A DNA stretch of 64,000 bases. Origin: Arboricoccus pini (GTDB lineage Bacteria; Pseudomonadota; Alphaproteobacteria; Geminicoccales; Geminicoccaceae). A program made the position numbers and the translations under genes. The stretch covers positions 23,076-87,075 of the forward strand of contig NZ_FYEH01000016.1 in NCBI RefSeq assembly GCF_900187945.1, read 5' to 3'. This document shows, one piece after another, positions 43,036 through 53,442 of this stretch. The first letter of the stretch is position 1, and every line of letters begins with the position of its first letter. Below the pieces are notes generated by a model. The model did not search any database. It was not told the origin of the DNA and saw nothing but the letters and a program-made list of their open reading frames with translations.

Positions 43036-44421
43036 TCAGCCTTGGCTGGCGGCCTCCGCCCTGGTCCGCCAGAGCGCCCGGTAGGCGACAAGGCCTGGCA
43101 TGGCGAGGGGGGATGCTGGCTCCAATCGCGGCGCATGGTCGGTGACGCCGGTGGCCAGGAGCCAGGCACCGCCCAGTGTCCCGGCCTTGTCGGGGCTCCG
43201 GCTGACGCGGTCCTTTGGGCGAAGCGTTGCCAGGATCGAGGCAAAGAGCGGGTTCTGGGCGAAGAGACCCTCCAGCACGATCTCGCCCTCCTGGTCCAGG
43301 AGGTCGAGGTCGACGTCGGTCAGCAGCGCCGTATAGAGCGTGGCCAGGGTCGCGCGCTCCACCGGCGACAGGTCCTGCGCGCCGACGATCCGCCCCTTGC
43401 AGCCGGCAAAAGGACCGCCCGTGGGCGAGAAGGAGGGCAGCGCCATGATGCCCGCCGCGACGAGCCGCTCCAGGGCGGCGGCGTCCGGCTTGGCCTCCAG
43501 GCCGTCGGCGCCGGCCACGGCCGCGTATTCGCGCCCGCCCATGAAGCGGGTGGCGGCCGTGGGCCTGCCGGACGCGTCGACATTGGCCAGCATGTCGCGC
43601 GCTTCCTGCAGGCGGCCGAGATCGGCGCCGGCGCAAAGGGCGATGATCCAGGTACCGGTCGAGACGACGGCAAAGCGCTCATCCGCCGGCCGGACGGCGC
43701 GGTGGCGCCAGTAGGAGGCATTGGAATCGTGGATGCCGCCCATAACCTGGATATCGGCAGGCAGGCCGGTCCGGGCGGCAAGCTCGGGCCGCAAACGACC
43801 AGCCGGCTCCGTGGCGCTGATCAAGGGCGGCATCAGCCGCGCCCAGCCCTGCCGGGCGACGATGGGGGCAAGGCGGCGGTGGCGGGGATCCCAGAGATCG
43901 CTGTGAGCGCCAAGGCTGGTGGGCTCGATGGCGCGTACGCCCGAGAGCCTGAAGGTCCAGTATTGCGCCCAGGTCAGGCAGGTGGCGGCGCGGGCGAAGA
44001 GTTCGGGCAGCCTCGTCTGCATGAAGAAGAGCTGGCGGCCGAGATTGAGACCCAAGGGGAGGTCGGGCGAGAGCGTCACCGCGAAGGGATCGCGGATGTC
44101 GCGATAGGCCTTGGCCACCTCGTCGAAGACCGGATCCTCATAATCGGGCGCCGCCAGGAGCGTCCCGTCCGCGGCGAGGAGGGCAAGCCCGGCACCGTGC
44201 GCCACCGGCACGATCGTGCGGATCTCCTCCTTCATCGGCAACCCGGCCAGGCCTTCCAGGAGCCAGGCCTCGAGGCCGGCCACATCCAGCTCGCGAAAGA
44301 CGCCCTGCCTGCCCTGGCCGTTCGCCCGCTGGATGGACCAGACTTCCTCGCCATTCTCTGCCTTGAGGAGGGCCAGCCGGGCGTTCGTCTTGCCGATGTC
44401 GAGGACAGCCAGGAGGCTCAT
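43036..44421 (-). CDS. rhaK: FGGY-type rhamnose-locus kinase
   Basis: The 461-residue FGGY kinase begins LLAVLDIGKTNARLALL, the DxGKTN-type phosphate motif of the rhamnulokinase/fuculokinase branch, with VMGGIHDSNASYWRH in the middle and VVSTGTWIIAL in the second domain. Its ATG overlaps the permease stop (ATGA). In rhizobia the equivalent RhaK is needed for both phosphorylation and uptake of rhamnose. The neighbours make this assignment likely: permeases, ATPase, RhaS, RhaD, RhaI. Whether rhamnose or rhamnulose is the substrate is not visible. Confidence 0.85.
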   Translation of the reverse strand: MSLLAVLDIGKTNARLALLKAENGEEVWSIQRANGQGRQGVFRELDVAGLEAWLLEGLAGLPMKEEIRTIVPVAHGAGLALLAADGTLLAAPDYEDPVFDEVAKAYRDIRDPFAVTLSPDLPLGLNLGRQLFFMQTRLPELFARAATCLTWAQYWTFRLSGVRAIEPTSLGAHSDLWDPRHRRLAPIVARQGWARLMPPLISATEPAGRLRPELAARTGLPADIQVMGGIHDSNASYWRHRAVRPADERFAVVSTGTWIIALCAGADLGRLQEARDMLANVDASGRPTAATRFMGGREYAAVAGADGLEAKPDAAALERLVAAGIMALPSFSPTGGPFAGCKGRIVGAQDLSPVERATLATLYTALLTDVDLDLLDQEGEIVLEGLFAQNPLFASILATLRPKDRVSRSPDKAGTLGGAWLLATGVTDHAPRLEPASPLAMPGLVAYRALWRTRAEAASQG

Positions 44422-45434
44422 GTGCCCCTCCTTGCCGCCCGCATCTGCCGAAAGAGGATCGGCAACGCGATGACGCCGATCAAGAGGCCGCCGACGACGA
44501 TCGACATGACGATGCCCGGCACGTTCAAGAGCCCCAGGCCGAAGGTGACGAGGCCCATAAGGAGGGCTGCCAGGACGACGCCCACGATCGAGCCCTTGCC
44601 GCCCAGGATGGAGACGCCGCCCAGGATGGTGATCGTGATGATGTCGAGCTCCCAGCCGACCGCGATCGAGGGACGCGTCGAGCCCAGGCGCGAGGTGAGA
44701 AGGACCGAGGCCAGACCGGCGGCACCGCCGGTCAGCGTGAAGAGCCAGAAGCGGTAGCGTTCGACGCGGATGCCGGAGAAGAGGGCTGCGGTGGGATTGC
44801 TGCCGATGGCGACGATGCGACGGCCGACCACGGTGAAATGCAGGACGATGCCGGAAACGAGGGCCAGCGCCAGGAAGAGGACGAGCTCGAACGAGACGAG
44901 ACTGAAGGCATAGCCCTGGCCGAAATAGGCGAAGTCCGGCGGGTAGGCCTTGAGGACCTTGTCACCGAGGACGGCATAGGCGATGCCACGATAAAGGCTC
45001 ATCGTGCCGATCGTGGCGACGATGGCCGGCACCTTGAAGAGGGTGACCAGGGCACCGTTCAGGGCCCCGCAGAGGAGGCCCGCCAGCACGCCCATGGCGA
45101 CGATCGCGGGCAGGCCGTAGCCAGCAGCGGCGGTCATTCCCATGGCGACCGAGGCAAGCGCCATGATGCCGGCCACCGAGATGTCGATCTCGCGGGCGAT
45201 GATGAGCAGCGCCATCGGCAAGGCGACGATGGCCTTCTCGGTGAAATTATAGGTGAGGTCGGAGAGCGTGTAGGGGTCGAGGAAATAGGGCGAGGCCCAG
45301 CTGTTCAGGCCGAACGTGGCCAGGACGACCAGGAGGAGGAGCCATTCCCAGCGCATGAAGGGACGCTTCCTCGCGGAGTGGACCTCGCGATCCGCCCTGA
45401 CGTCGGCTGCCAGCTGCTCGATGCTGAGGCTCAT
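44418..45434 (-). CDS. rhaQ: Rhamnose ABC transporter permease
   Basis: From ATG 45434 (overlapping the preceding permease stop in ATGA) the product has 338 residues with 8-10 helices. It has the RbsC-type marks IVALPMALLIIAREIDISVAGIMALASV, NGALVTLFKVPAIVATIGTMSLYRG and DIITITILGGVSILGGKGSIVGV. The membrane partner is the permease encoded just upstream. The name follows position in rhizobial rha operons. Confidence 0.88.
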   Translation of the reverse strand: MSLSIEQLAADVRADREVHSARKRPFMRWEWLLLLVVLATFGLNSWASPYFLDPYTLSDLTYNFTEKAIVALPMALLIIAREIDISVAGIMALASVAMGMTAAAGYGLPAIVAMGVLAGLLCGALNGALVTLFKVPAIVATIGTMSLYRGIAYAVLGDKVLKAYPPDFAYFGQGYAFSLVSFELVLFLALALVSGIVLHFTVVGRRIVAIGSNPTAALFSGIRVERYRFWLFTLTGGAAGLASVLLTSRLGSTRPSIAVGWELDIITITILGGVSILGGKGSIVGVVLAALLMGLVTFGLGLLNVPGIVMSIVVGGLLIGVIALPILFRQMRAARRGT

Positions 45435-46405
45435 GGCCTTGCCTCCTCGAGGATGCGCCGCGGGCTGGAGTGGTCGCCCCTGGCGTTGAGAATGACGGCG
45501 ATCGTGATGACCAGGCCCGAGATCGCCATCTGCCAGAAGGGCGAAACGCCGACGAGCGGCAGCGCGTTCTTGATGATGCCGAGAAAGAGGGCGCCAAGGA
45601 CGACGCCTGCCACCGTGCCGACTCCGCCGGAGATCGAGACGCCGCCGATGACGCAGGCGGCGATCACCTGCAATTCGAAGCCCTGGGCCACGTCCGTATA
45701 GGCGACCGCAAAGCGCGAGACCCAGAGATAGCCGGCAAGCCCGGCAATGGCGCCCGAGGCCGTGAAGGCCAGGAACTGCATCCAGCCGACATCGATTCCG
45801 GCATAGGTTGCAGCGCCAGGGTTGCCGCCGGCAGCGTAGAAATTCCGGCCGGTGACGGAGAGCCTGAGGGCCAGTGCGAAGAGGATGACGCCGACCACGG
45901 CCAGCCAGGACAGCACCGTGAGGCCCAGCATCTGCGTGCGGATGAAGCCCAAAAAGGACTCCGACATCTGGTTGGAATTCACCCAGGCACCGCCGGAGGC
46001 AACATAGACGGCGCCCCGGTAGACCGAGAGCGTGCCCAGCGTCACGACGATGGAGGGGATCTTGAGCTTCCAGACCAGGACGCCGTTGAAGGCGCCAAGG
46101 AGCGCGCCGATCAAGGGGGAGAGGATGACGACCGGCAGAACACCCCATCCTGGGTGCGCCTGGTTCAAGAGGGCCACCAGCATGCCGGTCAGGGCAAGGT
46201 TGGCGGCGACCGACAGGTCCACGGCGCGGGTCAGGAGGACCAGCATCTGACCCAGGGCCAGAAGGACGAGGATGGCCGTGTCGTCGAGCAGATCCGCCAG
46301 GCTCCTGGGCGTGATGAAGTCCGGGAATTTCAGCGCCACGCCACCTAGAAGGAGGAGGGTTATGACGAAGAGGCCGACATCCCGGTCGATCTTGTGCAGC
46401 CGCAT
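45431..46405 (-). CDS. rhaP: Rhamnose ABC transporter permease
   Basis: ATG 46405 has AAGGAAG 7 bases upstream and removes the overlap with the ATPase gene; ATG 46429 is in frame. The 324-residue protein has LLALGQMLVLLTRAVDLSVAANLALTGM, NGVLVWKLKIPSIVVTLGTLSVYRG and QVIAACVIGGVSISGGVGTVAGV, the RbsC-like pattern. It pairs with the following permease in the inner membrane. Naming follows operon order. Confidence 0.88.
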   Translation of the reverse strand: MRLHKIDRDVGLFVITLLLLGGVALKFPDFITPRSLADLLDDTAILVLLALGQMLVLLTRAVDLSVAANLALTGMLVALLNQAHPGWGVLPVVILSPLIGALLGAFNGVLVWKLKIPSIVVTLGTLSVYRGAVYVASGGAWVNSNQMSESFLGFIRTQMLGLTVLSWLAVVGVILFALALRLSVTGRNFYAAGGNPGAATYAGIDVGWMQFLAFTASGAIAGLAGYLWVSRFAVAYTDVAQGFELQVIAACVIGGVSISGGVGTVAGVVLGALFLGIIKNALPLVGVSPFWQMAISGLVITIAVILNARGDHSSPRRILEEARP

Positions 46406-46421
46406 GGCGCTGCTTCCTTTA

Positions 46422-47909
<1,488 letters not shown>

Positions 47910-47974
47910 GGATATACCAAAGGCAGGCGGCGGCCGCATGGGGGCCGGCGCGTCGATCACCGATCATGTCTGTG

Positions 47975-47996
47975 GGCCGGGGATCGGTCCCCGGCC
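47975..47996. terminator. Hairpin between rhaS and rhaT
   Basis: GGCCGGGG (47975-47982) pairs with CCCCGGCC (47989-47996) with a 6-base loop, 14 bases after the rhaS stop in the direction of transcription. No T-run follows. It probably stabilises the rhaS end of the mRNA or partly terminates it, giving more binding protein than transporter, as the equivalent element at 23068 does in the other sugar operon. Confidence 0.65.
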
Positions 47997-48009
47997 GGCT
48001 GCGGGCGCT

Positions 48010-49029
48010 TCAGAAGATCTTGGCGAACTCTTCGACGTTCGACTTGTCGTAGGTGAAGGGCTTGGCCATCGCGCCCAGGCCCTTGTCGTCGAAGGCGATC
48101 TCGCCGACCCGGCCGACCTTGACGGTCTTGCCCGGGCCCACGGCATCCGGGGTGCGTACCATCTGCACGGCTATCTGCGCCGTCGAGTAGCCGAGATCGA
48201 TCGGGTTCCAGATGGCGAAGCTCTTGACCGTGCCGGACTTCACATGGCCTTCCAGTTCGGAGGGCAGGCCCAGGCCCGTTATCCAGACCTTGCCCGAGAG
48301 GCCCTGGTCCTCGATGGCCTTGGCACCGGCGACGATGCCGATCGTGGTCGGCGAGATGATCCCCTGGATGTCGGGATGCTGCTTCAAGAGCGCCTGGGTC
48401 TCGCGATAGGATTTGTCGGCCAGATCGTCGCCATAGGCGATGGTGACGAGATCCAGGCCCTTGAAGCGGTCCTCGGCCAGATCCTTCTTCATCACCCCGA
48501 TCCAGACATTCTGATTGGTCGAGGTGGGGGTGGCCGAAAGGATGGCGATCTTACCGCTGCCGCCGATGGCATCGGAGATGAGGTTCAAGCAGGCCTCGCC
48601 GATCAGGGCATCGGAGGAGGGAGCAAGATGGACGGTGCGCGCATCCTCCGCCACGCCGCTGTCGAACGACATGACCTTGATGCCGCGCGCCTGCGCCTTC
48701 TTGAGCGTCGGCGCCACGGCGTCCGGATCATTGGCGGATATGGCGATGGCGTCGACGCGCTGGGCGATCAGCGCGTTCAGCACCTCGATCTGTCCCTCGG
48801 CCGTGGTCGTCGTCGGCCCGGTATAGATGATCTCGACGCCGCCCAGTTCCTTGGCCGCTTCGTTAGCACCCTTGTTGGCGGCATCGAAGAAGCCGTTGCC
48901 CAGCGACTTCGCGACCAGGCCCAGCTTGACGGGCTTGTCGGCCGCCATGGCGAGGTTCGCGCCGGCCAACGTCGTGCCGGCCATCGTCAATAGGGCGGCG
49001 GCCCCGGCCATCAATCTACGTCTTTGCAT
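48010..49029 (-). CDS. rhaS: Rhamnose-binding periplasmic protein
   Basis: The 339-residue protein has a signal peptide (RRRLMAGAAALLTMAGTTLAGANLAMA) and a type-I periplasmic-binding fold: VKLGLVAKSLGNGFFDAANKGANEAAKELGG, NALIAQRVDAIAISANDPDAVAPTLKKA, VMSFDSGVAEDARTVHLAP, and IWNPIDLGYSTAQIAVQMV. This matches RhaS of rhizobial rhamnose importers. It is the first transporter gene, between the DeoR regulator and the ATPase gene. Confidence 0.9.
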   Translation of the reverse strand: MQRRRLMAGAAALLTMAGTTLAGANLAMAADKPVKLGLVAKSLGNGFFDAANKGANEAAKELGGVEIIYTGPTTTTAEGQIEVLNALIAQRVDAIAISANDPDAVAPTLKKAQARGIKVMSFDSGVAEDARTVHLAPSSDALIGEACLNLISDAIGGSGKIAILSATPTSTNQNVWIGVMKKDLAEDRFKGLDLVTIAYGDDLADKSYRETQALLKQHPDIQGIISPTTIGIVAGAKAIEDQGLSGKVWITGLGLPSELEGHVKSGTVKSFAIWNPIDLGYSTAQIAVQMVRTPDAVGPGKTVKVGRVGEIAFDDKGLGAMAKPFTYDKSNVEEFAKIF

Positions 49030-49069
49030 CTGCTAACTCCCTGATGGGGCCTGTTGGCTCGCCCCTTGA

Positions 49070-49082
49070 ATGATTGTGATTG
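49070..49082. promoter_or_regulatory. ATGATTG-type box between rhaR and rhaS
   Basis: ATGATTGTGATTG lies in the 60-base gap between the rhaR stop and the rhaS start. The core ATGATTG recurs in the three boxes upstream of rhaD. A second operator of the same regulator here could give rhaS its own control. Confidence 0.4.
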
Positions 49083-49089
49083 TCCGGTG

Positions 49090-49893
49090 CTAGGCCACGA
49101 GGCTTGCGTCCCGTTCGCTCTTCGTATTGGCGATGACGACCTCGAGCCCGGCCTTGCGCAGCCGGGTGAGGTCTTCCTCCGTCGCACCCTCATCCGTGAT
49201 CAGAAGATCGATCTTGGCAAGGGGGGCTACGATCATCGAGGCCCTTTGACCGAGCTTGCTGCTGTCGGCCAGGACAATGATGCGCTCGGCGCGCTCGAAG
49301 AGCTTGACCTCGGACTGGGCGATCAGCGGGTCGGCCTCGATCAGCCCGAAGGGATTCAGGCCGTAGCAGCCGGTGAAGAGCTGACCCGCCCAGAAATTGC
49401 TCACCACGTCGTTTTCGAAGGGCGAGAGGATGATGCCCTGCTCGCGAAAGACGCGTCCGCCCGGCAGCGTGACCCGGTGGCGGCCCTGGCTCATCAGGCC
49501 GGCGGCGATCGGAAAGGAATTCGTCAAGATGTCGAGGTCCTTGTCCTGGAGGAAGTCGACCATCTGCAGCGTTGTCGTGCCATTGTTCAAGATGACGCTG
49601 GAGCCGGGCTCGACCAGCGAGGCCGCCATGCGGGCGATCACCCGCTTCTCGCTTGGCGCCTTGCCGCGGCGGAGCGCGAAGGGTGCGCCTGCCAATTGCG
49701 TCTGCGGCCGGGGGCGCAAGGCTTCGGCACCACCCCTGACGCGGCGCACCTCGTGCCGCAGGGCCAGGGCGTTGATGTCGCGCCTGACCGTGGCCTCGGA
49801 GGCGCCGAGAAGCTCGACGAGGTCGGCGACGCTGGCCACGGCGCGCTCTTCGACGAACTTCAAAATGAGACGGTGGCGCTCGCGTTCGAGCAT
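49090..49893 (-). CDS. rhaR: DeoR-family regulator of the rhamnose locus
   Basis: ATG 49893 gives 267 residues starting MLERERHRLILKFVEERAVA, the standard DeoR opening. The helix-turn-helix VADLVELLGASEATVRRDINAL follows, then a sugar-phosphate sensor domain (VILNNGTTTLQMVDFL, GGRVFREQG, RAERIIVLADSSKLGQRA). It is the first gene of the leftward operon and divergent from rhaD. In rhizobia RhaR is the negative regulator of these genes; the same role is inferred here. Confidence 0.9.
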   Translation of the reverse strand: MLERERHRLILKFVEERAVASVADLVELLGASEATVRRDINALALRHEVRRVRGGAEALRPRPQTQLAGAPFALRRGKAPSEKRVIARMAASLVEPGSSVILNNGTTTLQMVDFLQDKDLDILTNSFPIAAGLMSQGRHRVTLPGGRVFREQGIILSPFENDVVSNFWAGQLFTGCYGLNPFGLIEADPLIAQSEVKLFERAERIIVLADSSKLGQRASMIVAPLAKIDLLITDEGATEEDLTRLRKAGLEVVIANTKSERDASLVA

Positions 49894-49970
49894 CGTTGTG
49901 CAATCAACCTCGGTCAGCCTGATCCCTATTTCGATCATTTCATGGCAAATCGGCCGGTCTGTCAATCGGT

Positions 49971-50010
49971 TATGATTGCAGTTGACGAAATATGATCGGA
50001 GATGATTGTA
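49971..50010. promoter_or_regulatory. Phased DeoR-type operator repeats between rhaR and rhaD
   Basis: TATGATTGCA (49971-49980), TATGATCGGA (49991-50000) and GATGATTGTA (50001-50010) are related 10-base boxes starting 20 and 10 bases apart, so all lie on one face of the helix. An inverted relative (CGATCATT) lies near 49932. Phased direct repeats are usual for DeoR proteins. They occur in the divergent promoter region. Confidence 0.6.
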
Positions 50011-50042
50011 TCTGCGCAAATCGCCAAAAGGGAGGCCGGCAC

Positions 50043-52136
50043 ATGGCAGAGGCGCAACTGCTGCAGAACAAGTGGGACGATGCCAAGGCTGCGAGCCTGA
50101 GGCCCGAGGAGTTGCTCCTCTACCGCTCCAACCTCCTGGGCTCCGACAAGCGCATCACCAATTATGGCGGTGGCAATACATCCTCCAAGATCCGCATGCC
50201 CGATCCGCTGACGGGCGAGGAAGTGACCGTCCTTTGGGTGAAGGGCTCGGGCGGCGATATCGGCTCGATGAAGCTGGACGGCTTCTCCACGCTCTACATG
50301 GACAAGCTCCTCTCACTGCAAAAGCTCTATCGCGGGCCTGAGCAGGAGGACCCGATGGTGGCCCTCTATAACCACTGCACCTTCAATCTGAACCCCCGCG
50401 CCACCTCGATCGACACGCCCCTGCATGGCCTGATCGACCGGCCGCATGTCGACCATGTCCATCCCGATGCCGTGATCGCCATTGCGGCCTCGGCCGACAG
50501 CAAGGCGCTGACAAGGGAGATCTGGGGCGACGAGATCGGCTGGGTGCCCTGGCGGCGGCCCGGCTTCGAGCTCGGCCTCTGGCTGAAGCGCTTCGTCGAG
50601 GAAAACCCCAGGGCCAAGGGCTGCGTGCTCGAGGCGCACGGGCTCTTCACCTGGGGCGACACGCAGAAGGAGTGCTACGAGACCACGATCGGCACGATCA
50701 ACAAGGCCATCGCCTGGCTGGGGCGTCAGAGCGAGGGCAAGGTCATCTTCGGCGGGGAGCGCGTGGCCGCGGCCAGCCCGGAGAAGCGGGCGGCGGTGGC
50801 GGCCGGGCTGATGCCGGCCATTCGCGGCCTGATCTCCAAGGACAAGCCCAAGCTCGGCCATTTCGACGACCAGCCGGCCGTCCTGGAGTTCGTCGGATCG
50901 GCGGACCTCGACCGGCTGGCGCCGCTCGGTACCTCCTGCCCGGACCATTTCCTGCGCACCAAGATCCGTCCTTTGGTGCTGCCCTTCGATCCACAGAAGG
51001 ACGAAGTGGCCGACCTGATCGCCAGGCTGGAGCCGCTGGTCGCCGGCTATCGAGAGGATTACGCGGCCTATTACGCGCGCTGCAAGCATGCCGATTCGCC
51101 AGCCATGCGCGATCCCAACCCCGTCGTCTACCTGATCCCCGGCATCGGCATGATCACTTTCGCAGGCGACCGGGCGACGGCCAGGATCTCGGCCGAGTTC
51201 TACGTCAACGCCATCAACGTGATGCGCGGTGCCGATACCGTCTCGACCTATCGCGGCCTACCCGAGCAGGAAGCCTTCGACATCGAGTACTGGCTCCTTG
51301 AGGAGGCCAAGCTCGCCCGCCTGCCCAGGCAGAAGGCGCTGGCCGGCAAGGTCGCGCTCATCACGGGTGGCGCTGGCGGCATCGGCACGGCGACGGCGCG
51401 CCGCCTGATGGGCGAGGGCGCTTGTGCCGTCATCTGTGACATCGACAAGGAGGCCCTGGCCGAAGCGGAGGCTGAACTCGCCCGGGAATTCGGCAAGGAC
51501 GTCGTGCGCGGCCTTTGGGTCGACGTCACCAAGGAAGAGGCGGTGGCCAGCCTGTTCGCTGAGGCGGCCCGTGCCTTTGGCGGGCTGGACATCTGCGTCT
51601 CCAACGCCGGCATCGCCTCGGCGGCGCCGATCGAGGAGACGACGCTGGCGCTCTGGCAGCGCAACATGGACATTCTCTCGACCGGCTATTTCCTCATCAG
51701 CCGCGAGGCCTTCAGGCTGATGAAGGCGCAAGGTATTGGCGGCTCGATCGTTTTCGTCGCCTCCAAGAACGCGCTGGTGGCCAGTGCCGGTGCCTCCGCC
51801 TATTGCACGGCCAAGGCCTCCGAGGTGCAGCTCGCGCGCTGCCTGGCGCTCGAGGGTGCGCCGCACCAGATCCGCGCCAATGTCGTCAATCCCGATGCCG
51901 TCCTGCGCGGCTCGCGCATCTGGAAGGGCGAGTGGGGCACCGCCCGGGCGGCCTCCTACAAGACGGACTCCGACGGCCTCGAAGAAGTCTATCGCGAGCG
52001 CAGCCTCCTGAAGCTCTCGGTCTATCCCGAGGACATCGCCGAGGGCATCGCCTTCTTTGCCTCGTCCATCTCCGCGAAGTCGACCGGCAACGTCTTGAAC
52101 GTCGATGCCGGTCACGCGCCCTCCTTCACACGCTGA
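50043..52136 (+). CDS. rhaD: Bifunctional rhamnulose-1-phosphate aldolase / short-chain alcohol dehydrogenase
   Basis: ATG 50043 follows GGGAGG. The 697-residue protein has an N-terminal class II aldolase domain (NYGGGNTSSKI, HGLIDRPHVDHVHPDA with zinc histidines, CVLEAHGLFTWG, to about residue 400). It is joined to a C-terminal SDR: VALITGGAGGIGTATARRLMG at about 437-457, SNAGIASAAPIEE, VASKNALVASAGASAYCTAK with catalytic Ser, Tyr and Lys. RhaD splits rhamnulose-1-phosphate to dihydroxyacetone phosphate and lactaldehyde, and the SDR part oxidises or reduces the lactaldehyde. It is the first gene of the rightward rhaDI operon. Confidence 0.93.
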   Translation: MAEAQLLQNKWDDAKAASLRPEELLLYRSNLLGSDKRITNYGGGNTSSKIRMPDPLTGEEVTVLWVKGSGGDIGSMKLDGFSTLYMDKLLSLQKLYRGPEQEDPMVALYNHCTFNLNPRATSIDTPLHGLIDRPHVDHVHPDAVIAIAASADSKALTREIWGDEIGWVPWRRPGFELGLWLKRFVEENPRAKGCVLEAHGLFTWGDTQKECYETTIGTINKAIAWLGRQSEGKVIFGGERVAAASPEKRAAVAAGLMPAIRGLISKDKPKLGHFDDQPAVLEFVGSADLDRLAPLGTSCPDHFLRTKIRPLVLPFDPQKDEVADLIARLEPLVAGYREDYAAYYARCKHADSPAMRDPNPVVYLIPGIGMITFAGDRATARISAEFYVNAINVMRGADTVSTYRGLPEQEAFDIEYWLLEEAKLARLPRQKALAGKVALITGGAGGIGTATARRLMGEGACAVICDIDKEALAEAEAELAREFGKDVVRGLWVDVTKEEAVASLFAEAARAFGGLDICVSNAGIASAAPIEETTLALWQRNMDILSTGYFLISREAFRLMKAQGIGGSIVFVASKNALVASAGASAYCTAKASEVQLARCLALEGAPHQIRANVVNPDAVLRGSRIWKGEWGTARAASYKTDSDGLEEVYRERSLLKLSVYPEDIAEGIAFFASSISAKSTGNVLNVDAGHAPSFTR

Positions 52137-52149
52137 ACGGAGGAGCAGC

Positions 52150-53442
52150 ATGATCGACCAGAACCGGATCGCCGCGGCCAACGCCCGGCAGGAGGCGGAT
52201 CTGCGCGCCGATTACGACGCGCTGGCCCACCAGTTGGACCGCCGTGGTGTCAATATCGAGCGCATCACCGAGGCGGTGATGGCCTTCGGCGTGGCCGTGC
52301 CCTCCTGGGGCGTCGGCACGGGCGGAACGCGCTTTGCCCGCTTTCCGGGCCCTGGCGAGCCGCGCCACATCTTCGACAAGCTCGAGGATTGCGCCGTCAT
52401 CCAGGACCTCACGGCCACCACGCCCAGGGTCTCCCTCCATTTCCCCTGGGACCAGGTGGAGGACATGGACGGCCTCTTCGAGAGCGGGCGCGCGCTTGGC
52501 CTGGCCTTCGACGCCGTCAACTCCAACACGTTTCAGGATCACCCGGCCGACCCGCGCCACCCGCTCTCTTACAAGTTCGGCAGCCTCTCCCACACCGATC
52601 CGGCCGTGCGCCAGCAGGCGGTCGAGCATAATGTCCTTTGCATCGAGCTCGGCCGGAAGGTGGGTGCCAATGCCCTGACCGTCTGGATCGGCGACGGCTC
52701 GAACTTCCCGGGCCAGGCTCATTTCGCCCGTGCCTTCGAGCGCTATGTGGAATCGATGCAGGCGGTCCATGGCGACCTGCCGGAGGGCTGGAAGCTCTTT
52801 CTCGAGCACAAGATCCACGAGCCGGCCTTCTATTCGACCGTCATCCAGGACTGGGGCAGCTCGCTCATGGCGGCACAGGCGATCGGCCCCGCCGCCCATT
52901 GCCTGGTCGATCTCGGCCACCACGCGCCCAACGTGAATATCGAGATGATCGTCGCCAGGCTGGCGGCCGCCGGCCGTCTGGGCGGCTTCCACTTCAACGA
53001 TTCCAAGTATGGCGACGACGATCTGGACGCGGGCTCGATCGATCCCTTCCGCCTCTTTCTCGTCTTCAACGAGCTGGTCGACGCCGAGCGGCGCGGCCTT
53101 GCGGGCTTCGCGCCCGCCTACATGCTGGACCAGTCGCACAACGTCACCGACCCGATCGAGAGCCTGATGACAAGTGCGATCGAGGTGGCGCGCGCCTATG
53201 CCCAGGCGCTGATCGTCGATCGCGCCAGCCTGGACCAGCACCAGGAGGCCAACGACGTCATGCTGGCGGCGCAGACCCTGAAGCGCGCCTTCACGACCGA
53301 CGTGACGCCGATCCTGGCCATGGCGCGAGCGCGCAAGGGTGCTGCCATCGATCCCTTGGCGGTCTACCGGGCCTCCGGCTATCGCCGCCAGGTGGCCGAG
53401 ATCCGCCCGGCCGCCAAGGGTGGTGGCGGCGGCATCGTCTAG
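52150..53442 (+). CDS. rhaI: L-rhamnose isomerase (rhizobial RhaI type)
   Basis: ATG 52150 follows GGAGGAGC and gives 430 residues. Sequence such as FGVAVPSWGVGTGGTRFARFPGPGEPR, SLHFPWD, KLFLEHKIHEPAFYSTVIQDWG, CLVDLGHHAPNVNIEMIVARL and GGFHFNDSKYGDDDLDAG holds the metal-ligand Glu, His and Asp residues of the xylose-isomerase-like fold, and matches RhaI of rhizobia. It converts rhamnose to rhamnulose. It lies 13 bases behind rhaD. Its stop shares CTAG (53439-53442) with the convergent LysR gene. Confidence 0.92.
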   Translation: MIDQNRIAAANARQEADLRADYDALAHQLDRRGVNIERITEAVMAFGVAVPSWGVGTGGTRFARFPGPGEPRHIFDKLEDCAVIQDLTATTPRVSLHFPWDQVEDMDGLFESGRALGLAFDAVNSNTFQDHPADPRHPLSYKFGSLSHTDPAVRQQAVEHNVLCIELGRKVGANALTVWIGDGSNFPGQAHFARAFERYVESMQAVHGDLPEGWKLFLEHKIHEPAFYSTVIQDWGSSLMAAQAIGPAAHCLVDLGHHAPNVNIEMIVARLAAAGRLGGFHFNDSKYGDDDLDAGSIDPFRLFLVFNELVDAERRGLAGFAPAYMLDQSHNVTDPIESLMTSAIEVARAYAQALIVDRASLDQHQEANDVMLAAQTLKRAFTTDVTPILAMARARKGAAIDPLAVYRASGYRRQVAEIRPAAKGGGGGIV

